NCBI RefSeq assembly: GCF_048269205.1
Contig: NZ_JBLXJC010000003.1
Span: 261,614 to 325,613, forward strand
Direction: 5' to 3'
DNA from: Emcibacter sp048269205
GTDB lineage: Bacteria > Pseudomonadota > Alphaproteobacteria > Sphingomonadales > Emcibacteraceae
Length of the DNA stretch: 64,000 nucleotides
This document shows, piece by piece, positions 1 to 9,880 of this stretch (positions are counted from its first letter, which is position 1; each line of letters starts with the position of its first letter). The position numbers and the translations under genes were made by a program. The notes under the pieces are model-generated. The model was not told where the DNA came from. It saw only the letters and a program-made list of their open reading frames with translations, and searched no databases.

Positions 1-749
1 TGGCCCGTCACGGCTTTGACTATCATGAAGTCATGCACGCCCATCGCCCCCCGGAAGAAATCAGGGCCTTTCTGGAACTGCACGTGGAACAGGGCCCTGT
101 GCTGGAAACCAAACGCACGTCGATCGGTATCGTCGAGGGAATATCCGGCGTGTTCAAATGGTTCGTACGCCTGATCGGCAAGGCAGACCATGCCGGTACC
201 GCCCCCATGGACATGCGCAGTGACGCCTTTCTGGGACTGGCTGACTTTACCCATGAAATCCAGCGCATCATTGACGAGGAAGGCACTGATAAATCACGGA
301 TCACCATCGGCTTCGTGGAACTGAAACCCGGCTTTCCCCATACGGTTCCGGGGGAAGTGGACTTCACCATCGTCGGCCGCGACCTGGATCCTGACGTCAT
401 GAAAGCGCTGGCCAATGCCTGTCGCCGGGTGCTGTCCTCCATTGCCCGCAAACACGGCCTGATGTTCGAATATGAACAGATGAGCTGGCTGGAACCGAAA
501 TACTGCAGCAGCCGGGTGGTGGACGTTATAAGGGACAGGGCCGAAGGGCGCGGCTACAGCCACATGCTGATGCCGTCCGGCGCCGGACATGACGCCCAGT
601 TCATGACGGAAATCACCGAAACCGGCCTGATCTTTGTGCCCAGCGTCAATGGCGTCAGCCACGCCCCCGATGAATGGACTCACTGGACCGATGTGGAACG
701 TGGCTCCAACCTGCTTTTGGACAGCCTTGTCGTTCTGGCAACAGACTAG
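1..749 (+). CDS. M20-family Zn-dependent amidohydrolase (hydantoinase/carbamoylase type), 3' part
   Basis: The gene runs in from the left edge. The reading frame is open from base 3, so the first in-frame ATG at base 33 is internal. About 248 codons remain of a family that is usually 400-430 residues. Visible family marks are the HVEQGPVLE segment (metal-site region), GKADHAGTAPM at the start of the dimerisation domain, the GAGHDAQ motif and the C-terminal SHAPDEW. These fit Zn-dependent N-carbamoyl-L-amino-acid hydrolase, allantoate amidohydrolase and ureidoglycolate hydrolase enzymes, which hydrolyse C-N bonds in carbamoyl or ureido compounds. The substrate cannot be decided from this part. 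It converges on the acyl-CoA synthetase/GNAT gene with an 8-base gap. Confidence 0.85.
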   Translation, partial: ARHGFDYHEVMHAHRPPEEIRAFLELHVEQGPVLETKRTSIGIVEGISGVFKWFVRLIGKADHAGTAPMDMRSDAFLGLADFTHEIQRIIDEEGTDKSRITIGFVELKPGFPHTVPGEVDFTIVGRDLDPDVMKALANACRRVLSSIARKHGLMFEYEQMSWLEPKYCSSRVVDVIRDRAEGRGYSHMLMPSGAGHDAQFMTEITETGLIFVPSVNGVSHAPDEWTHWTDVERGSNLLLDSLVVLATD

Positions 750-757
750 AGGGACAA

Positions 758-3478
758 TCAGTCCCCGCCATCAAGCGGTAGTGTGACAAGCCGGAGCGAG
801 GGATCTGTCGGCTCCGGGTGAACAAAGAAGCCAATCTCGCGACACATGTTCAGCATGGTCTCGTTCTCGACCGCCACCTGCCCCCACAGTTCGCCGATTT
901 TTTCCGCCTTTGCATATTCGATCAACCGCTGCATCAACGCCCAGCCAATGCCGTGCCCCTTGACGTCGCTGCGGGTGATGACGGCATACTCGGCACGCAG
1001 GTTATCAGGGTCGCTGGCCAGGCGGGAAATCCCCAGCATCTCGTTCGAATCCGGGTCAATAGCGATAAACGCCATGGCGCGGGCATAGTCTATCTGGGTC
1101 AGCCGGGCGATGAATTCATGCTGCAGCTTGCGCATGGGAACAAACAGCCTGAGCCTGATGTCCTCGGGATCGGTCTTTTCCATAAAGGTATCATAGAAGC
1201 GCTCGTCCTCTGGCCGTATCGGCCGGATCAGAACGGTACGCCCTTCGGGCAGGGCCTCCCGTCTTTCCCATTCGGAAGGATAGGGCCGGATCGCAAGGCG
1301 CGGATTAAGCTTGCCTTCAGGACAGGCTGCGCCGGTGGCAACGATGCGGGCATCCAGGGCAATAACCCCCTTTTCATCGGCCAGCAGGGGATTGATATCC
1401 AGCTCGGTAATTTCCGGTAACTCCGCAACCATCTGTGAAATGCGCACCAGGGTCAGGGCAATGGCCGAGATATCCGCTGACGGCCTGTCCCGGTATCCCT
1501 TCAGCAGTCTGAAAATCCGGGTGTCCTCCATCAGGTCGCGGGCCAGCTTCAGGTCCAGCGGCGGCAACGCCATGGCAGTATCCCGGAGAACCTCCACCGC
1601 CGTCCCCCCGGCGCCAAACATGATGAGGGGACCAAAGGTGGCATCTTCGCTGACGCCGATCAGCAACTCGTGCGCCCCCGGCCGGTGAATCATGGGCTGG
1701 ACTGTGAACCCTTCGATATGTGCTTCCGGCAGCGCCCTGCCGATAGAGGCCAGCATCTCCCCGGCCGCCGTTCGGGCCTCGGCCGCACCAGCAAGCCCCA
1801 GCCGGACCCCGCCCACATCCGATTTGTGGGAAATATCACGGGACAGGATCTTGATCGCCACCTCTCCCCCTTCTGCTGACAGAAGGGCTTTTGCCGCCTT
1901 TTCCACCTCTTCCGGGGAGGCCGCAATAACCGTTTCAACCGTCGGCACCCCATAGGCCTTCAGTACGGCCTTGGCTTCCGGCTCGGTCAGCAGATCGCGT
2001 CCTTCCTTCCGCGCCCGGTCAATGACTTTGCGGGCGGCGGCGGGATCGGTCTGGAAACCTTCGGGCAGGCTCGGCGGCGTCTGCATCAGCGCCTGCTGGT
2101 CCCGGGCATGACGAACCAGATAGCTGAAGCCCCTGACCGCGTCCTCGGGTGTCTTGAAAGTGGGATAGCCCTCCCGGGCAAACAGGGCCCTGGCGTCATG
2201 GGCGGCACCGTCCCCGAGCCAGGCTGTCAGAACAGCCTTGGGGTGAACAGACTTGCGATTATTCCGATCGATGCTTTCCAGGGTCGCCTTTGCAGCCTCT
2301 GTGCCCGAAGCCAGGGCCGTCGGACAGTTGATCACCAGCACCGCATCAACCTCCGGATCTTCCAGCACGATTTCCATGGCGTCTTCATAGCGTTGCGGTC
2401 CGGCATCACCGATGATATCCACCGGATTACCTTTCGACCAGGCGGCCGGCAGAACCGCATCAAGCCGGGTGATCGTCTCCTCGGCAAGACTGGCCAGTGT
2501 GCCGCCAAAGTCGATCAGCCGGTCAACGGCCAGCACACCGGCGCCGCCGCCGTTGGTGACAATGGCCAGCCGGGCGCCATGCACCCGCCTCAGGTGACTG
2601 AGAATTTCTGCCGCATCGAACAGATCCTCCAGATCCGTCACCCGCAATATACCGGCCCGGCGAAAAGCCGCATTATAGGCGGCATCGGACCCGGCCAGGG
2701 CACCGGTATGGGAATGGGCGGCCTTGGCGGCCGCCTCGTGACGGCCAGACTTGATGACAATGACCGGCTTGACCCGGGCTGCGGAACGGGCGGCGGACAT
2801 AAATTTGCGGGCATCGGTCACCTGCTCCAGATACATGAGAATGGCGCGGGTGCGGGTATCTGCGGCCAGATAGTCCAGCATGTCCCCGAGATCCACGTCG
2901 GCCATGTCGCCCATGGACACCATGGCGGAAAATCCCTTGCCGGCATCTTTGGACCAGTCGAGGATGGCGCTGATAATGGCCCCGGACTGGGACAGCAGGG
3001 CAAGCTCCCCCTTCAGCGGCGAGGCATGGGCAAAACTGGCGTTCAGTCCGGCCGCCGGCACCATCAGACCGAAACAGTTCGGCCCGACGATCCGCAAACC
3101 ATAGGGCCGGGCCGCCTCCAGCATGGCCTGTGTCAGACCCTGTTCACGAAACCCGGCTGTGATGACGACAGCCGCCCTTGTACCCTTTTTCCCAAGTGCA
3201 GAGATGACATCGGGGACATGTTGCGGGGGGATGGCAATCACCGCCAGGTCGGGAATGCCGGGCAAACTGTCCGTGTCCGCATAACAAGGCATGCCGTCGA
3301 TCTCGCTGTGACCGGGATTGACGAGCCAGACCGGGCCCGGGAAGCTCTCTTTAAGGTTATCCATAACCGTTCGCCCGATAGACCCTTCCCGACCGCTGGC
3401 GCCAAAAAGCGCTACCGAAGCGGGAGAGAATAGTTTCTCAAGATTTCGTATGGACATCGCCGGGTCATATCCTTGCAT
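758..3478 (-). CDS. Acyl-CoA synthetase (ADP-forming type) fused to GNAT acetyltransferase (Pat-like)
   Basis: 906 residues. Domain order: CoA-binding Rossmann domain (about 10-130, with ALFGASGREGSIGR), succinyl-CoA-synthetase-like domains (about 140-460), ATP-grasp domain (about 490-705, with KILSRDISHKSDVGGV) and a C-terminal GNAT domain (about 740-895, with the acetyl-CoA loop KGHGIGWALM). This is the architecture of the protein lysine acetyltransferase Pat/PatZ, which acetylates and silences acyl-CoA synthetases. In those enzymes the synthetase-like part may be only regulatory. Inference: it could control the AMP-forming CoA ligase of the hydroxycinnamate cluster nearby. A second ATG at 3457 (start MSIRNL) has AAGGA 12 bases upstream and is an equally good start. 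Transcribed alone, divergent from phaC. Confidence 0.88.
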   Translation of the reverse strand: MQGYDPAMSIRNLEKLFSPASVALFGASGREGSIGRTVMDNLKESFPGPVWLVNPGHSEIDGMPCYADTDSLPGIPDLAVIAIPPQHVPDVISALGKKGTRAAVVITAGFREQGLTQAMLEAARPYGLRIVGPNCFGLMVPAAGLNASFAHASPLKGELALLSQSGAIISAILDWSKDAGKGFSAMVSMGDMADVDLGDMLDYLAADTRTRAILMYLEQVTDARKFMSAARSAARVKPVIVIKSGRHEAAAKAAHSHTGALAGSDAAYNAAFRRAGILRVTDLEDLFDAAEILSHLRRVHGARLAIVTNGGGAGVLAVDRLIDFGGTLASLAEETITRLDAVLPAAWSKGNPVDIIGDAGPQRYEDAMEIVLEDPEVDAVLVINCPTALASGTEAAKATLESIDRNNRKSVHPKAVLTAWLGDGAAHDARALFAREGYPTFKTPEDAVRGFSYLVRHARDQQALMQTPPSLPEGFQTDPAAARKVIDRARKEGRDLLTEPEAKAVLKAYGVPTVETVIAASPEEVEKAAKALLSAEGGEVAIKILSRDISHKSDVGGVRLGLAGAAEARTAAGEMLASIGRALPEAHIEGFTVQPMIHRPGAHELLIGVSEDATFGPLIMFGAGGTAVEVLRDTAMALPPLDLKLARDLMEDTRIFRLLKGYRDRPSADISAIALTLVRISQMVAELPEITELDINPLLADEKGVIALDARIVATGAACPEGKLNPRLAIRPYPSEWERREALPEGRTVLIRPIRPEDERFYDTFMEKTDPEDIRLRLFVPMRKLQHEFIARLTQIDYARAMAFIAIDPDSNEMLGISRLASDPDNLRAEYAVITRSDVKGHGIGWALMQRLIEYAKAEKIGELWGQVAVENETMLNMCREIGFFVHPEPTDPSLRLVTLPLDGGD

Positions 3479-3765
3479 GGATTATTGCTCTGCACAATTT
3501 CGAAAAGTCTACACGAAAAAACAGTCCTTTAACAGATGCTATAAAAAATTCATATTTCCGCCGGGCGGTTTCAGAGCTCACAAACCAGAAGACAGGCATT
3601 AAAAAAACACTTTTTTATCAAATAGTTATGTAAAATATACCCGGTTCTCAAACCCCGCTACAGACAGAATATATTAGTTCGAACAAATTCTGTTGCAGCG
3701 CAGCATATTATGCTATACTCCCTGCCTGTACGGGCATTATCAATGCCCGGTTCACTAGCGGAAAG

Positions 3766-5607
3766 ATGTTTGAAATGGCAGGAAAGTCCCTTGTAAAGAA
3801 AGAAGCCGCCCCTCCTCCCGTCCCGCCGACACGGCCGATGGGTCAGCTCTATACCCGCCCGGAAGGTCAGGAAGCTGCGCCGGAACATCCGCTGGCGGAT
3901 GCCTTTGACCGGACCATCCACGCCATGGTCGCCCGCTCCACCATGGGGCTGTCCCCCATGGCCCTGACGGATGCCTGGCTGGACTGGGCCGTCCACCTCG
4001 CCTTTTCGCCTGGCAAGCAGGCGGAACTGGTCCACAAGGCCGCCCGCAAAACGGGAAAACTGAGCGCCCATGTTGCCAAATGCGCCCTCAACAGAGAAGA
4101 AGATCACGAGCCCTGCATCGAGCCCCTGCCCCAGGACAAACGCTTTTCCGGAGACGCCTGGCAGAAGTGGCCTTACAACATGATGTATCAGTCTTTCCTG
4201 CTGAACCAGCAGTGGTGGCACAATGCCACCACCGGTGTGCGGGGGGTCACCAGGCAACATGAAAATGTGCTGGAATTCGCCAGCCGTCAGTTGCTCGATA
4301 TTTTTTCACCATCAAATTTTCTCTGGACCAACCCCGAGGTGATCGAACAGACCTGGGAAGAAAAAGGAATGAATCTGGTCCGGGGCTTCCAGAATTATCT
4401 GGAAGACCTGATCGACATAAATGACGGAAAAGACCGCAAGACAGAAAACTACAAGGTCGGCAGGGATGTCGCCATAACACCGGGTAATGTGGTCTTTCGC
4501 AACCGGCTTATCGAACTGATCCAGTATGAACCGTCCACGAAAACCGTGCGCCCGGAACCGATTTTGATCGTTCCGGCCTGGATCATGAAATATTATATTC
4601 TGGACCTCAGTCCCCATAATTCACTGGTCAAGTACCTGACGGATCAGGGGTATACCGTATTCATGATTTCCTGGAAAAACCCGGATGAAAACGACAGAAA
4701 CCTGGGGATGGAGGATTACCGCCAGCTGGGGATCATGGCGGCGCTTGACGCCATTTCAGCCATTCTTCCGGACAGAAAAATTCATGCGGCGGGTTACTGC
4801 CTTGGGGGCACCCTCCTGTCCATCGCCTCAGCCGCCATGGCCCGGGACGGTGACGACAGGCTGGGCTCGATGACCCTGCTTGCCGCCCAGACCGACTTTA
4901 CCGAGGCCGGGGAGCTGAATCTGTTCATCAACGAAAGCGAACTCACTTTCCTCGAGGATATGATGTGGGAAAAAGGCTATCTGGATACGCATCAGATGGC
5001 CGGCGCCTTTCAGATCCTGCGGTCCAACGACCTGGTCTGGTCGCGCATGGTTGGCGAATATCTGATGGGCAAGCGTAATTCAACCAACGACCTGATGGCC
5101 TGGAACGCGGACGCCACCCGCATGCCCTACCGGATGCACAGCGAATATCTGCGCCAGCTGTTCCTGAATAACGATTTTGCCGCCGGGCGTTACCGGGTTG
5201 GCGACAAGCCTGTCGCCTTCAGCGATATCAGGGTACCTATTTTCTCCGTCGGTACCCAGTGGGATCACGTGGCGCCGTGGCGTTCCGTCTACAAGGTCCA
5301 TCAGCTTGCCGATACGGAAGTTACCTTCCTGCTCACCAGCGGCGGCCACAATGCGGGCATTGTCTCCGAAATCGGCCGCCCGAACCGTTTCTACCAGATT
5401 GCCACAAAGGGGGCTGACGATCAGTATCATGACCCCGACAGCTGGGTCCAGGATGTCCCCTTCCATGAAGGGTCCTGGTGGCCGGCCTGGATCGACTGGC
5501 TTGATGAGCATTCCAGCGAGCCCGTGCCCCCGCCGACCATGGGCGCCACCGGCATCGTCCTGCCGCTGATCGACAAGGCGCCCGGGCAATATGTCCTGCA
5601 GGACTAG
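3766..5607 (+). CDS. phaC: Class I poly(3-hydroxyalkanoate) synthase
   Basis: 613 residues, near the usual 560-600 of class I PhaC. It polymerises (R)-3-hydroxyacyl-CoA into PHA granules in the cytoplasm. The N-terminal PhaC domain is followed by an alpha/beta-hydrolase core with the lipase-like box GYCLGG. The catalytic triad is visible as Cys345 (GYCLGG), Asp500 (QWDHVAPW) and His528 (GGHNAGI). The PAWIMKYYILDL stretch near 270-281 is also typical. A second in-frame ATG lies 9 bases after the first, and GGAAAG just upstream could serve either. No phaA, phaB or phasin gene is adjacent, so it stands alone. A TATACT at 3715-3720 may be a -10 element. Acetyl-CoA equivalents from aromatic breakdown could feed it (inference). 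Confidence 0.93.
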   Translation: MFEMAGKSLVKKEAAPPPVPPTRPMGQLYTRPEGQEAAPEHPLADAFDRTIHAMVARSTMGLSPMALTDAWLDWAVHLAFSPGKQAELVHKAARKTGKLSAHVAKCALNREEDHEPCIEPLPQDKRFSGDAWQKWPYNMMYQSFLLNQQWWHNATTGVRGVTRQHENVLEFASRQLLDIFSPSNFLWTNPEVIEQTWEEKGMNLVRGFQNYLEDLIDINDGKDRKTENYKVGRDVAITPGNVVFRNRLIELIQYEPSTKTVRPEPILIVPAWIMKYYILDLSPHNSLVKYLTDQGYTVFMISWKNPDENDRNLGMEDYRQLGIMAALDAISAILPDRKIHAAGYCLGGTLLSIASAAMARDGDDRLGSMTLLAAQTDFTEAGELNLFINESELTFLEDMMWEKGYLDTHQMAGAFQILRSNDLVWSRMVGEYLMGKRNSTNDLMAWNADATRMPYRMHSEYLRQLFLNNDFAAGRYRVGDKPVAFSDIRVPIFSVGTQWDHVAPWRSVYKVHQLADTEVTFLLTSGGHNAGIVSEIGRPNRFYQIATKGADDQYHDPDSWVQDVPFHEGSWWPAWIDWLDEHSSEPVPPPTMGATGIVLPLIDKAPGQYVLQD

Positions 5608-5620
5608 ATAATTCCTTCAT

Positions 5621-5650
5621 AAAAAAAAGCCGGGCCATTGGCCCGGCTTT
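5621..5650. terminator. Bidirectional rho-independent terminator between phaC and a TonB receptor gene
   Basis: Perfect 8-bp stem GCCGGGCC (5629-5636) / GGCCCGGC (5640-5647) with a 3-base loop. It has an A8 run on the left (a T8 run for the minus-strand receptor gene) and TTT on the right for phaC. The two genes converge on it. Confidence 0.9.
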
Positions 5651-5671
5651 CTTCATTGAGACTGGTTTCTT

Positions 5672-8038
5672 TTAGAAATCAGCAGAGAATGCGAGATACC
5701 AGTTGCGTTTGCGGGCATAGATCACTTCTTCATACCCCGTAGCGGTGGAGAATGAGGAGTTACCGGCCACCTGATAGAGCTTGTCCGTCAGGTTGTTCAC
5801 ACCGAAGGTGACTTTCCAGCCCTTGTCCTCATCGGTGAGCTGCAGGGACGCATTCACAAGCGTGTAGCTATCCTGAATAACGCCCTCGGAGTTGGCCGCG
5901 TCATAATACATGTCGGAGGTGTAGACCACATCCACGCGCGGGGTCAGCTCCATACCGTTGCCCAGGTCAAAGAAGTAACTCACACCCAGGTTGGTTTTCC
6001 ATTCCGGACTGAACGGCAGGCGGTTGCCTTTGTCAACAGTCGCCGTCACAGTCTGGCCGGGAACATCAATCTCAACAACTTCATCAATGGAAGAATCAAG
6101 GTAACCGATACTACCTTCGACCAGCCAGCGGCCGGTCGGGTTCCAGGTCATCTCAAGTTCGAAACCTTCGATGGACGCAGAACCGGCGTTGAACAGAAGC
6201 GGCACCACACCCAGACGATAGATCAGCTGCAGATCGGTGTAATCAGTATGGAAAATCGCACCGTTCAAACGCAGGGTATCGCTAACGTCAGCCTTGAAAC
6301 CGATTTCATAGTTTTCGGCTTCTTCCTGGTCAAAGGTGATGGGCTGGTTGTTCGGCGGAGCATCATTATAACGCTGGTTGAACCCACCGCTTTTGAAACC
6401 CTGTGACCAGCTGGCGTAAGTCATGATTGAATCATTCCAGCGATACTGCAGCTTGATGGTTCCGGTAACCGCTGAGAAATCCTGTTCATGCAGGCTCGGA
6501 TCCACAAACAGCGGCGGCACAGTTGACGGCAGCGGATTCGGGTCCGGTGCTGTTGCCGGGTTGATGTTAAAGGCAATCAGCTTCATACCCTTGGTTTCTT
6601 CGGTATAACGCAGACCGCCTGACAAGGACAGTGCGTCAGTAAAATCATAGGTCCATTCAGTGAAGGCGGCCCAGCTTTCCGTGCTGAGATCCACACTCTG
6701 ATAATCGCGTGAACCCGGTCCGCCTGCGGCCACAACCGGCGGCGGGGCGGCAACATCGACACGCACTTCATCATGGGTGTCTTCATCGAAGTAATAAAGA
6801 CCAACCACACCGTTCAGCCTGTCAGCCGTATAGAGTGCCTGCAGTTCCTGGCTGAACTGCTCACTGACACTGTCATAAGCCGTGGACAGGATTGTGAAAG
6901 GCGTATTGTCCGCATCGCGAGCCCCGGACCAGTCAAGCTTGCGGTAAGCGGTGATGGATTTCACGGTGAAAGTATCGTTGATGTCATACTGTGCGGTACC
7001 TGAAATACCCCAGTTTTCCGTCGTACTGAACACCTCTGCCGTACCGCCGTTGGTGAACGGTCCCAGGTCATAAGTGGCATCGTTGGCGCAACGGGCGTCA
7101 ACAATGTTCGGCACTGTCGTGTTCGGCGGCACCCAGAACGCACCCGGACATCCAGCCCCCTGGCTTACAGCCCCGACGAATACGGCGTTTTCATTGATGT
7201 TCTTGAAGACAAACGGGGAACCGTTTTCGTCTTCACTGGAGTAATCCCCGCGCAAGGTCAGGCTGAAACTGTCGCTGGGTTCCCAGCGCACGGTGCCGTT
7301 CAGCGAATAGCTGTTGTCGTCACCCAGATCAATGCCATCGGCCTGACGGATGACATAGCCGTCACGCTGACGCATGCCCATGGAAAGGCGGGCGGCCAGG
7401 GTATCATTGACCGGCAGATCAAAGGCGCCGAACAGTTCTCGCAGGTTGTCTGTGCCGGTGCGGGCCCGGACTGTACCGCCGAATTCGTCACCGGGAAGAT
7501 TGGTGGAAATCAGTACCGCGCCGCCGATGGTGTTCCGGCCGAACAGGGTGCCCTGCGGACCGCGCAGAACCTGTACGCTGGCGATGTCCTTAAAGTCCAT
7601 GGCCCCGCCGACAGAACGTCCCATATAGACATCATCAATATAGATGCCGACGCCCGGATCAACAGCTCCGGTCGGATCAGTCTGGCCGATACCGCGGATA
7701 AAGACCTGGGCCGCGGAGTTATTGCCGGACAGCGGGCCATAACTGGTGAACTGCAGGTTCGGCGCCACATTATCCAGATCGGTTGTTTCGAAAATCTGCT
7801 GGCGCTCGAGCGCATCGGCCGTCAGCGCAGTTACGGCAACAGGTATATCCTGAAGGTTTTCTTCACGGCGACGGGCCGTCACCGTAATTTCCTCAAGCAG
7901 CATGAGGGTGTCTTCATTGTTCTGTTCCTGGGCGGTCGCCTCAAGAGCCGGCGGCAACATTGTGCCGATCATGGCCATGAGGGCAATCCGGGAACTTGTC
8001 GATCTTCTGGAATGCGAAAGTTTTACGAAAGGCATCAT
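5672..8038 (-). CDS. TonB-dependent outer-membrane receptor (hydroxycinnamate cluster, copy 1)
   Basis: 788 residues with an N-terminal signal peptide ending near EATA/QEQ. Next come a TonB-box-like EEITVTARR, a plug domain (FIRGIGQTDP, GIYIDDVYMG, LRGPQGTLFGRNTIGG) and a long beta-barrel ending in the aromatic terminus YLAFSADF expected for BAM insertion. Close relatives import Fe complexes or, in aromatic degraders, lignin-derived compounds. It is clearly a paralogue of the receptor at 15064-17370: both share DNLDN(V)xPNLQF, QVFIRGIGQTDP and long barrel stretches. Position at the edge of the ferulate/coumarate genes and two copies of the cluster dyad upstream argue for an aromatic substrate (inference). 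GGGAG precedes two adjacent ATGs, so the start may be one codon later. Confidence 0.92.
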   Translation of the reverse strand: MMPFVKLSHSRRSTSSRIALMAMIGTMLPPALEATAQEQNNEDTLMLLEEITVTARRREENLQDIPVAVTALTADALERQQIFETTDLDNVAPNLQFTSYGPLSGNNSAAQVFIRGIGQTDPTGAVDPGVGIYIDDVYMGRSVGGAMDFKDIASVQVLRGPQGTLFGRNTIGGAVLISTNLPGDEFGGTVRARTGTDNLRELFGAFDLPVNDTLAARLSMGMRQRDGYVIRQADGIDLGDDNSYSLNGTVRWEPSDSFSLTLRGDYSSEDENGSPFVFKNINENAVFVGAVSQGAGCPGAFWVPPNTTVPNIVDARCANDATYDLGPFTNGGTAEVFSTTENWGISGTAQYDINDTFTVKSITAYRKLDWSGARDADNTPFTILSTAYDSVSEQFSQELQALYTADRLNGVVGLYYFDEDTHDEVRVDVAAPPPVVAAGGPGSRDYQSVDLSTESWAAFTEWTYDFTDALSLSGGLRYTEETKGMKLIAFNINPATAPDPNPLPSTVPPLFVDPSLHEQDFSAVTGTIKLQYRWNDSIMTYASWSQGFKSGGFNQRYNDAPPNNQPITFDQEEAENYEIGFKADVSDTLRLNGAIFHTDYTDLQLIYRLGVVPLLFNAGSASIEGFELEMTWNPTGRWLVEGSIGYLDSSIDEVVEIDVPGQTVTATVDKGNRLPFSPEWKTNLGVSYFFDLGNGMELTPRVDVVYTSDMYYDAANSEGVIQDSYTLVNASLQLTDEDKGWKVTFGVNNLTDKLYQVAGNSSFSTATGYEEVIYARKRNWYLAFSADF

Positions 8039-8254
8039 CTTCTCCCATTTGTTGATGATTTCAGTTTGTGCGATTGGACAGCGAGGGACGGAAGGTCCTG
8101 AGTACCACTTGCTGTCTGGAGGAAGGAAGCCTTGTCGAATTCGGAAAACAGTCCAACAAAACAGAATCTCCCTTGGGTCCTCCCGGTGCCGGATTTACCG
8201 GACGTCTTTTATAGTTAGGTTATAGCTGTGTTGCTATTTACAGTCCCGATCATT

Positions 8255-8269
8255 GTTATGGCATATAGC
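8255..8269. promoter_or_regulatory. Candidate MarR operator, GTTAT-N5-ATAGC
   Basis: GTTATGGCATATAGC, followed by AATTAA. It is one of six copies of the dyad GYTAT-N5-ATARC in this cluster. It sits about 220 bases upstream of the receptor start, and its centre is 30 bp from the next copy (about three helical turns). The role as an operator is inferred from recurrence and position. Confidence 0.5.
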
Positions 8270-8284
8270 AATTAAGCTGTCAAC

Positions 8285-8299
8285 GCTATATCAAATAGC
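8285..8299. promoter_or_regulatory. Candidate MarR operator, GCTAT-N5-ATAGC
   Basis: GCTATATCAAATAGC, a perfect 5-5-5 inverted repeat and the second copy upstream of TonB receptor 1. Confidence 0.52.
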
Positions 8300-8444
8300 A
8301 CTTTACTTTCCCGGGCAGGCTTTTTGCCGGAGCTAATGGCCAGCCCCGGCGCAGATGAAAGTGATCACTATATACCCTGATTAACTAGGGGCTACGGTGA
8401 TGTCTGGCACATCCTCCCCTGGAAAAACGACTCCGGACGAGACT

Positions 8445-9758
8445 CTATTTACCAGCCGGCGCTTCCCTTGGGGAACGCATGGCCAGGAGGGCAAAAGCCG
8501 CCATAACGGAGCCAAAAGCCATAATCGTTGCCACACTGCCCCGCTCCATGCCGAGCGCGAACAGATAGCCTGTCACAGCGGGTGAAATAACCGCCCCGCC
8601 GCGGCCCATGCCAATGACAAAACCGGTTCCGGTGGCCCGGAGTCTGGTAGGGAAATTCCTGGCCACCAGGGCATAAAGACCAACCACCCCGCCGAACAGG
8701 AAGAAACCGAGAACAAAGCCGACCATTTTTAAGAGCTCGATCTGCGGTGTGACCTGGCCAAAAGCAATGACCGATACGCCCGTTGCCAGCATGATGCCTA
8801 TCACCAGCTTTCTCATGCCATAGAAAGTGGCCGCCCAGCCCAGCAGACTGCCGCCGACGATGCCGCCCACATTGACCCAGACGGAGACAGAGGCGCCAAC
8901 AGATTTATCAAATCCAAGCGCCGTAACAATGGATGGCACCCAGCCCATGACATAATAAAAAGTGGTGATGTGAAGGAAATAGCTGAACGCCAGGGTAATG
9001 GTTGTATTCCGCTGCATCGGCGCAAACAGGTCCTTGATGCCGGCCCGGGCCTGCCCTTCTTCTGGCTCTGCCACATGGTCCGCTTCCGGGTGTTTCATAC
9101 GCCGCAGGATTCCGTTGATTTTATCCAGCGCCGCGGCACCCTTGCTATGGCTCAGGAATTCAATGGATTCAGGCAGGAACAGCAATACCACAGGAATGAT
9201 AACGAGCGTTACCACACCGCCAAAGATAAAGACGGAATGCCAGCTGTAATGCTGAAGCAGTATGGCCGCAACAGAACCACCCAGTACACCACCGATGGGA
9301 TAACCGATGGTCATCAGGCTGACCGAAAGATCGCGTTGGCGGGCATTGGAATATTCCGCAGCCATGGCATTGATAGAGGCCAGCATGGCCCCAATTCCAA
9401 GTCCGGTAAGTATGCGGTAAATGGACATGGTGAAGATATCCGTCGCCGTGGCGGACAGCAGCATGCCGCCGCCCATGGTGATCAGACTGCCGAGAATGGC
9501 GGCACGCCGCCCGAAACGGTCGGCGAGCGGGGCAAGGAACAGTGACCCTGCAGCCATGCCGGCCAGACCGGTGGCAATCACAATGCCAACTGCATCAGGG
9601 CCGAGACCCCAGTCCTGGGCAATGCCTGGCGCGGCAAAAGTGATGGCAAGCACATCAAAACCGTCAAGCGCATTGAGAAAAATACAGATGCCCACTGCAA
9701 CGATCTGCAGGGCGCTCATTGGTTCGCGATCAATAATATCGCGCGGATCGTTGTTCAT
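8445..9758 (-). CDS. MFS transporter, aromatic acid:H+ symporter type
   Basis: 437 residues with 12 predicted membrane helices. The helix-1 motif DGFDVLAI is characteristic of the aromatic acid:H+ symporter (AAHS) family (PcaK, BenK, HcaK). The loop 2-3 motif is ADRFGRR and the helix-5 region is RQRDLSVSLMTIGYPIGG. It probably carries hydroxycinnamates or another aromatic acid across the inner membrane. It follows fcs on the same strand after 122 bases, and that gap holds its own copy of the cluster dyad, so it may have a separate promoter. GGGAG lies 9 bases before the ATG. Substrate assignment is by context. Confidence 0.88.
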   Translation of the reverse strand: MNNDPRDIIDREPMSALQIVAVGICIFLNALDGFDVLAITFAAPGIAQDWGLGPDAVGIVIATGLAGMAAGSLFLAPLADRFGRRAAILGSLITMGGGMLLSATATDIFTMSIYRILTGLGIGAMLASINAMAAEYSNARQRDLSVSLMTIGYPIGGVLGGSVAAILLQHYSWHSVFIFGGVVTLVIIPVVLLFLPESIEFLSHSKGAAALDKINGILRRMKHPEADHVAEPEEGQARAGIKDLFAPMQRNTTITLAFSYFLHITTFYYVMGWVPSIVTALGFDKSVGASVSVWVNVGGIVGGSLLGWAATFYGMRKLVIGIMLATGVSVIAFGQVTPQIELLKMVGFVLGFFLFGGVVGLYALVARNFPTRLRATGTGFVIGMGRGGAVISPAVTGYLFALGMERGSVATIMAFGSVMAAFALLAMRSPREAPAGK

Positions 9759-9808
9759 GCTGCCTGTCTCCCATTACCGGCTATTATGACTCTTCACTAT
9801 ATTTGTTT

Positions 9809-9823
9809 GCTATTCTGCATAAC
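9809..9823. promoter_or_regulatory. Candidate MarR operator, GCTAT-N5-ATAAC
   Basis: GCTATTCTGCATAAC, 50 bases upstream of the MFS start. It matches the dyad found at the other promoters of the cluster with one half-site change (G to A). Confidence 0.48.
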
Positions 9824-9880
9824 ACTGTCCGCAGAACCTTGCCCGATCAGTCTGACTTTTGCAATTGTTGAGAAAACTTT

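Larger units (their letters stand above)
8039..8444. promoter_or_regulatory. Promoter gap upstream of TonB receptor 1
   Basis: 406 bases without a gene. It carries the receptor's ribosome site (GGGAG, about 8043-8050 on the minus strand), an AT-rich core at 8205-8310 with two copies of the cluster dyad (listed separately), and the 3' flank of the MFS gene. I see no clear terminator hairpin for the MFS gene here. Confidence 0.55.
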
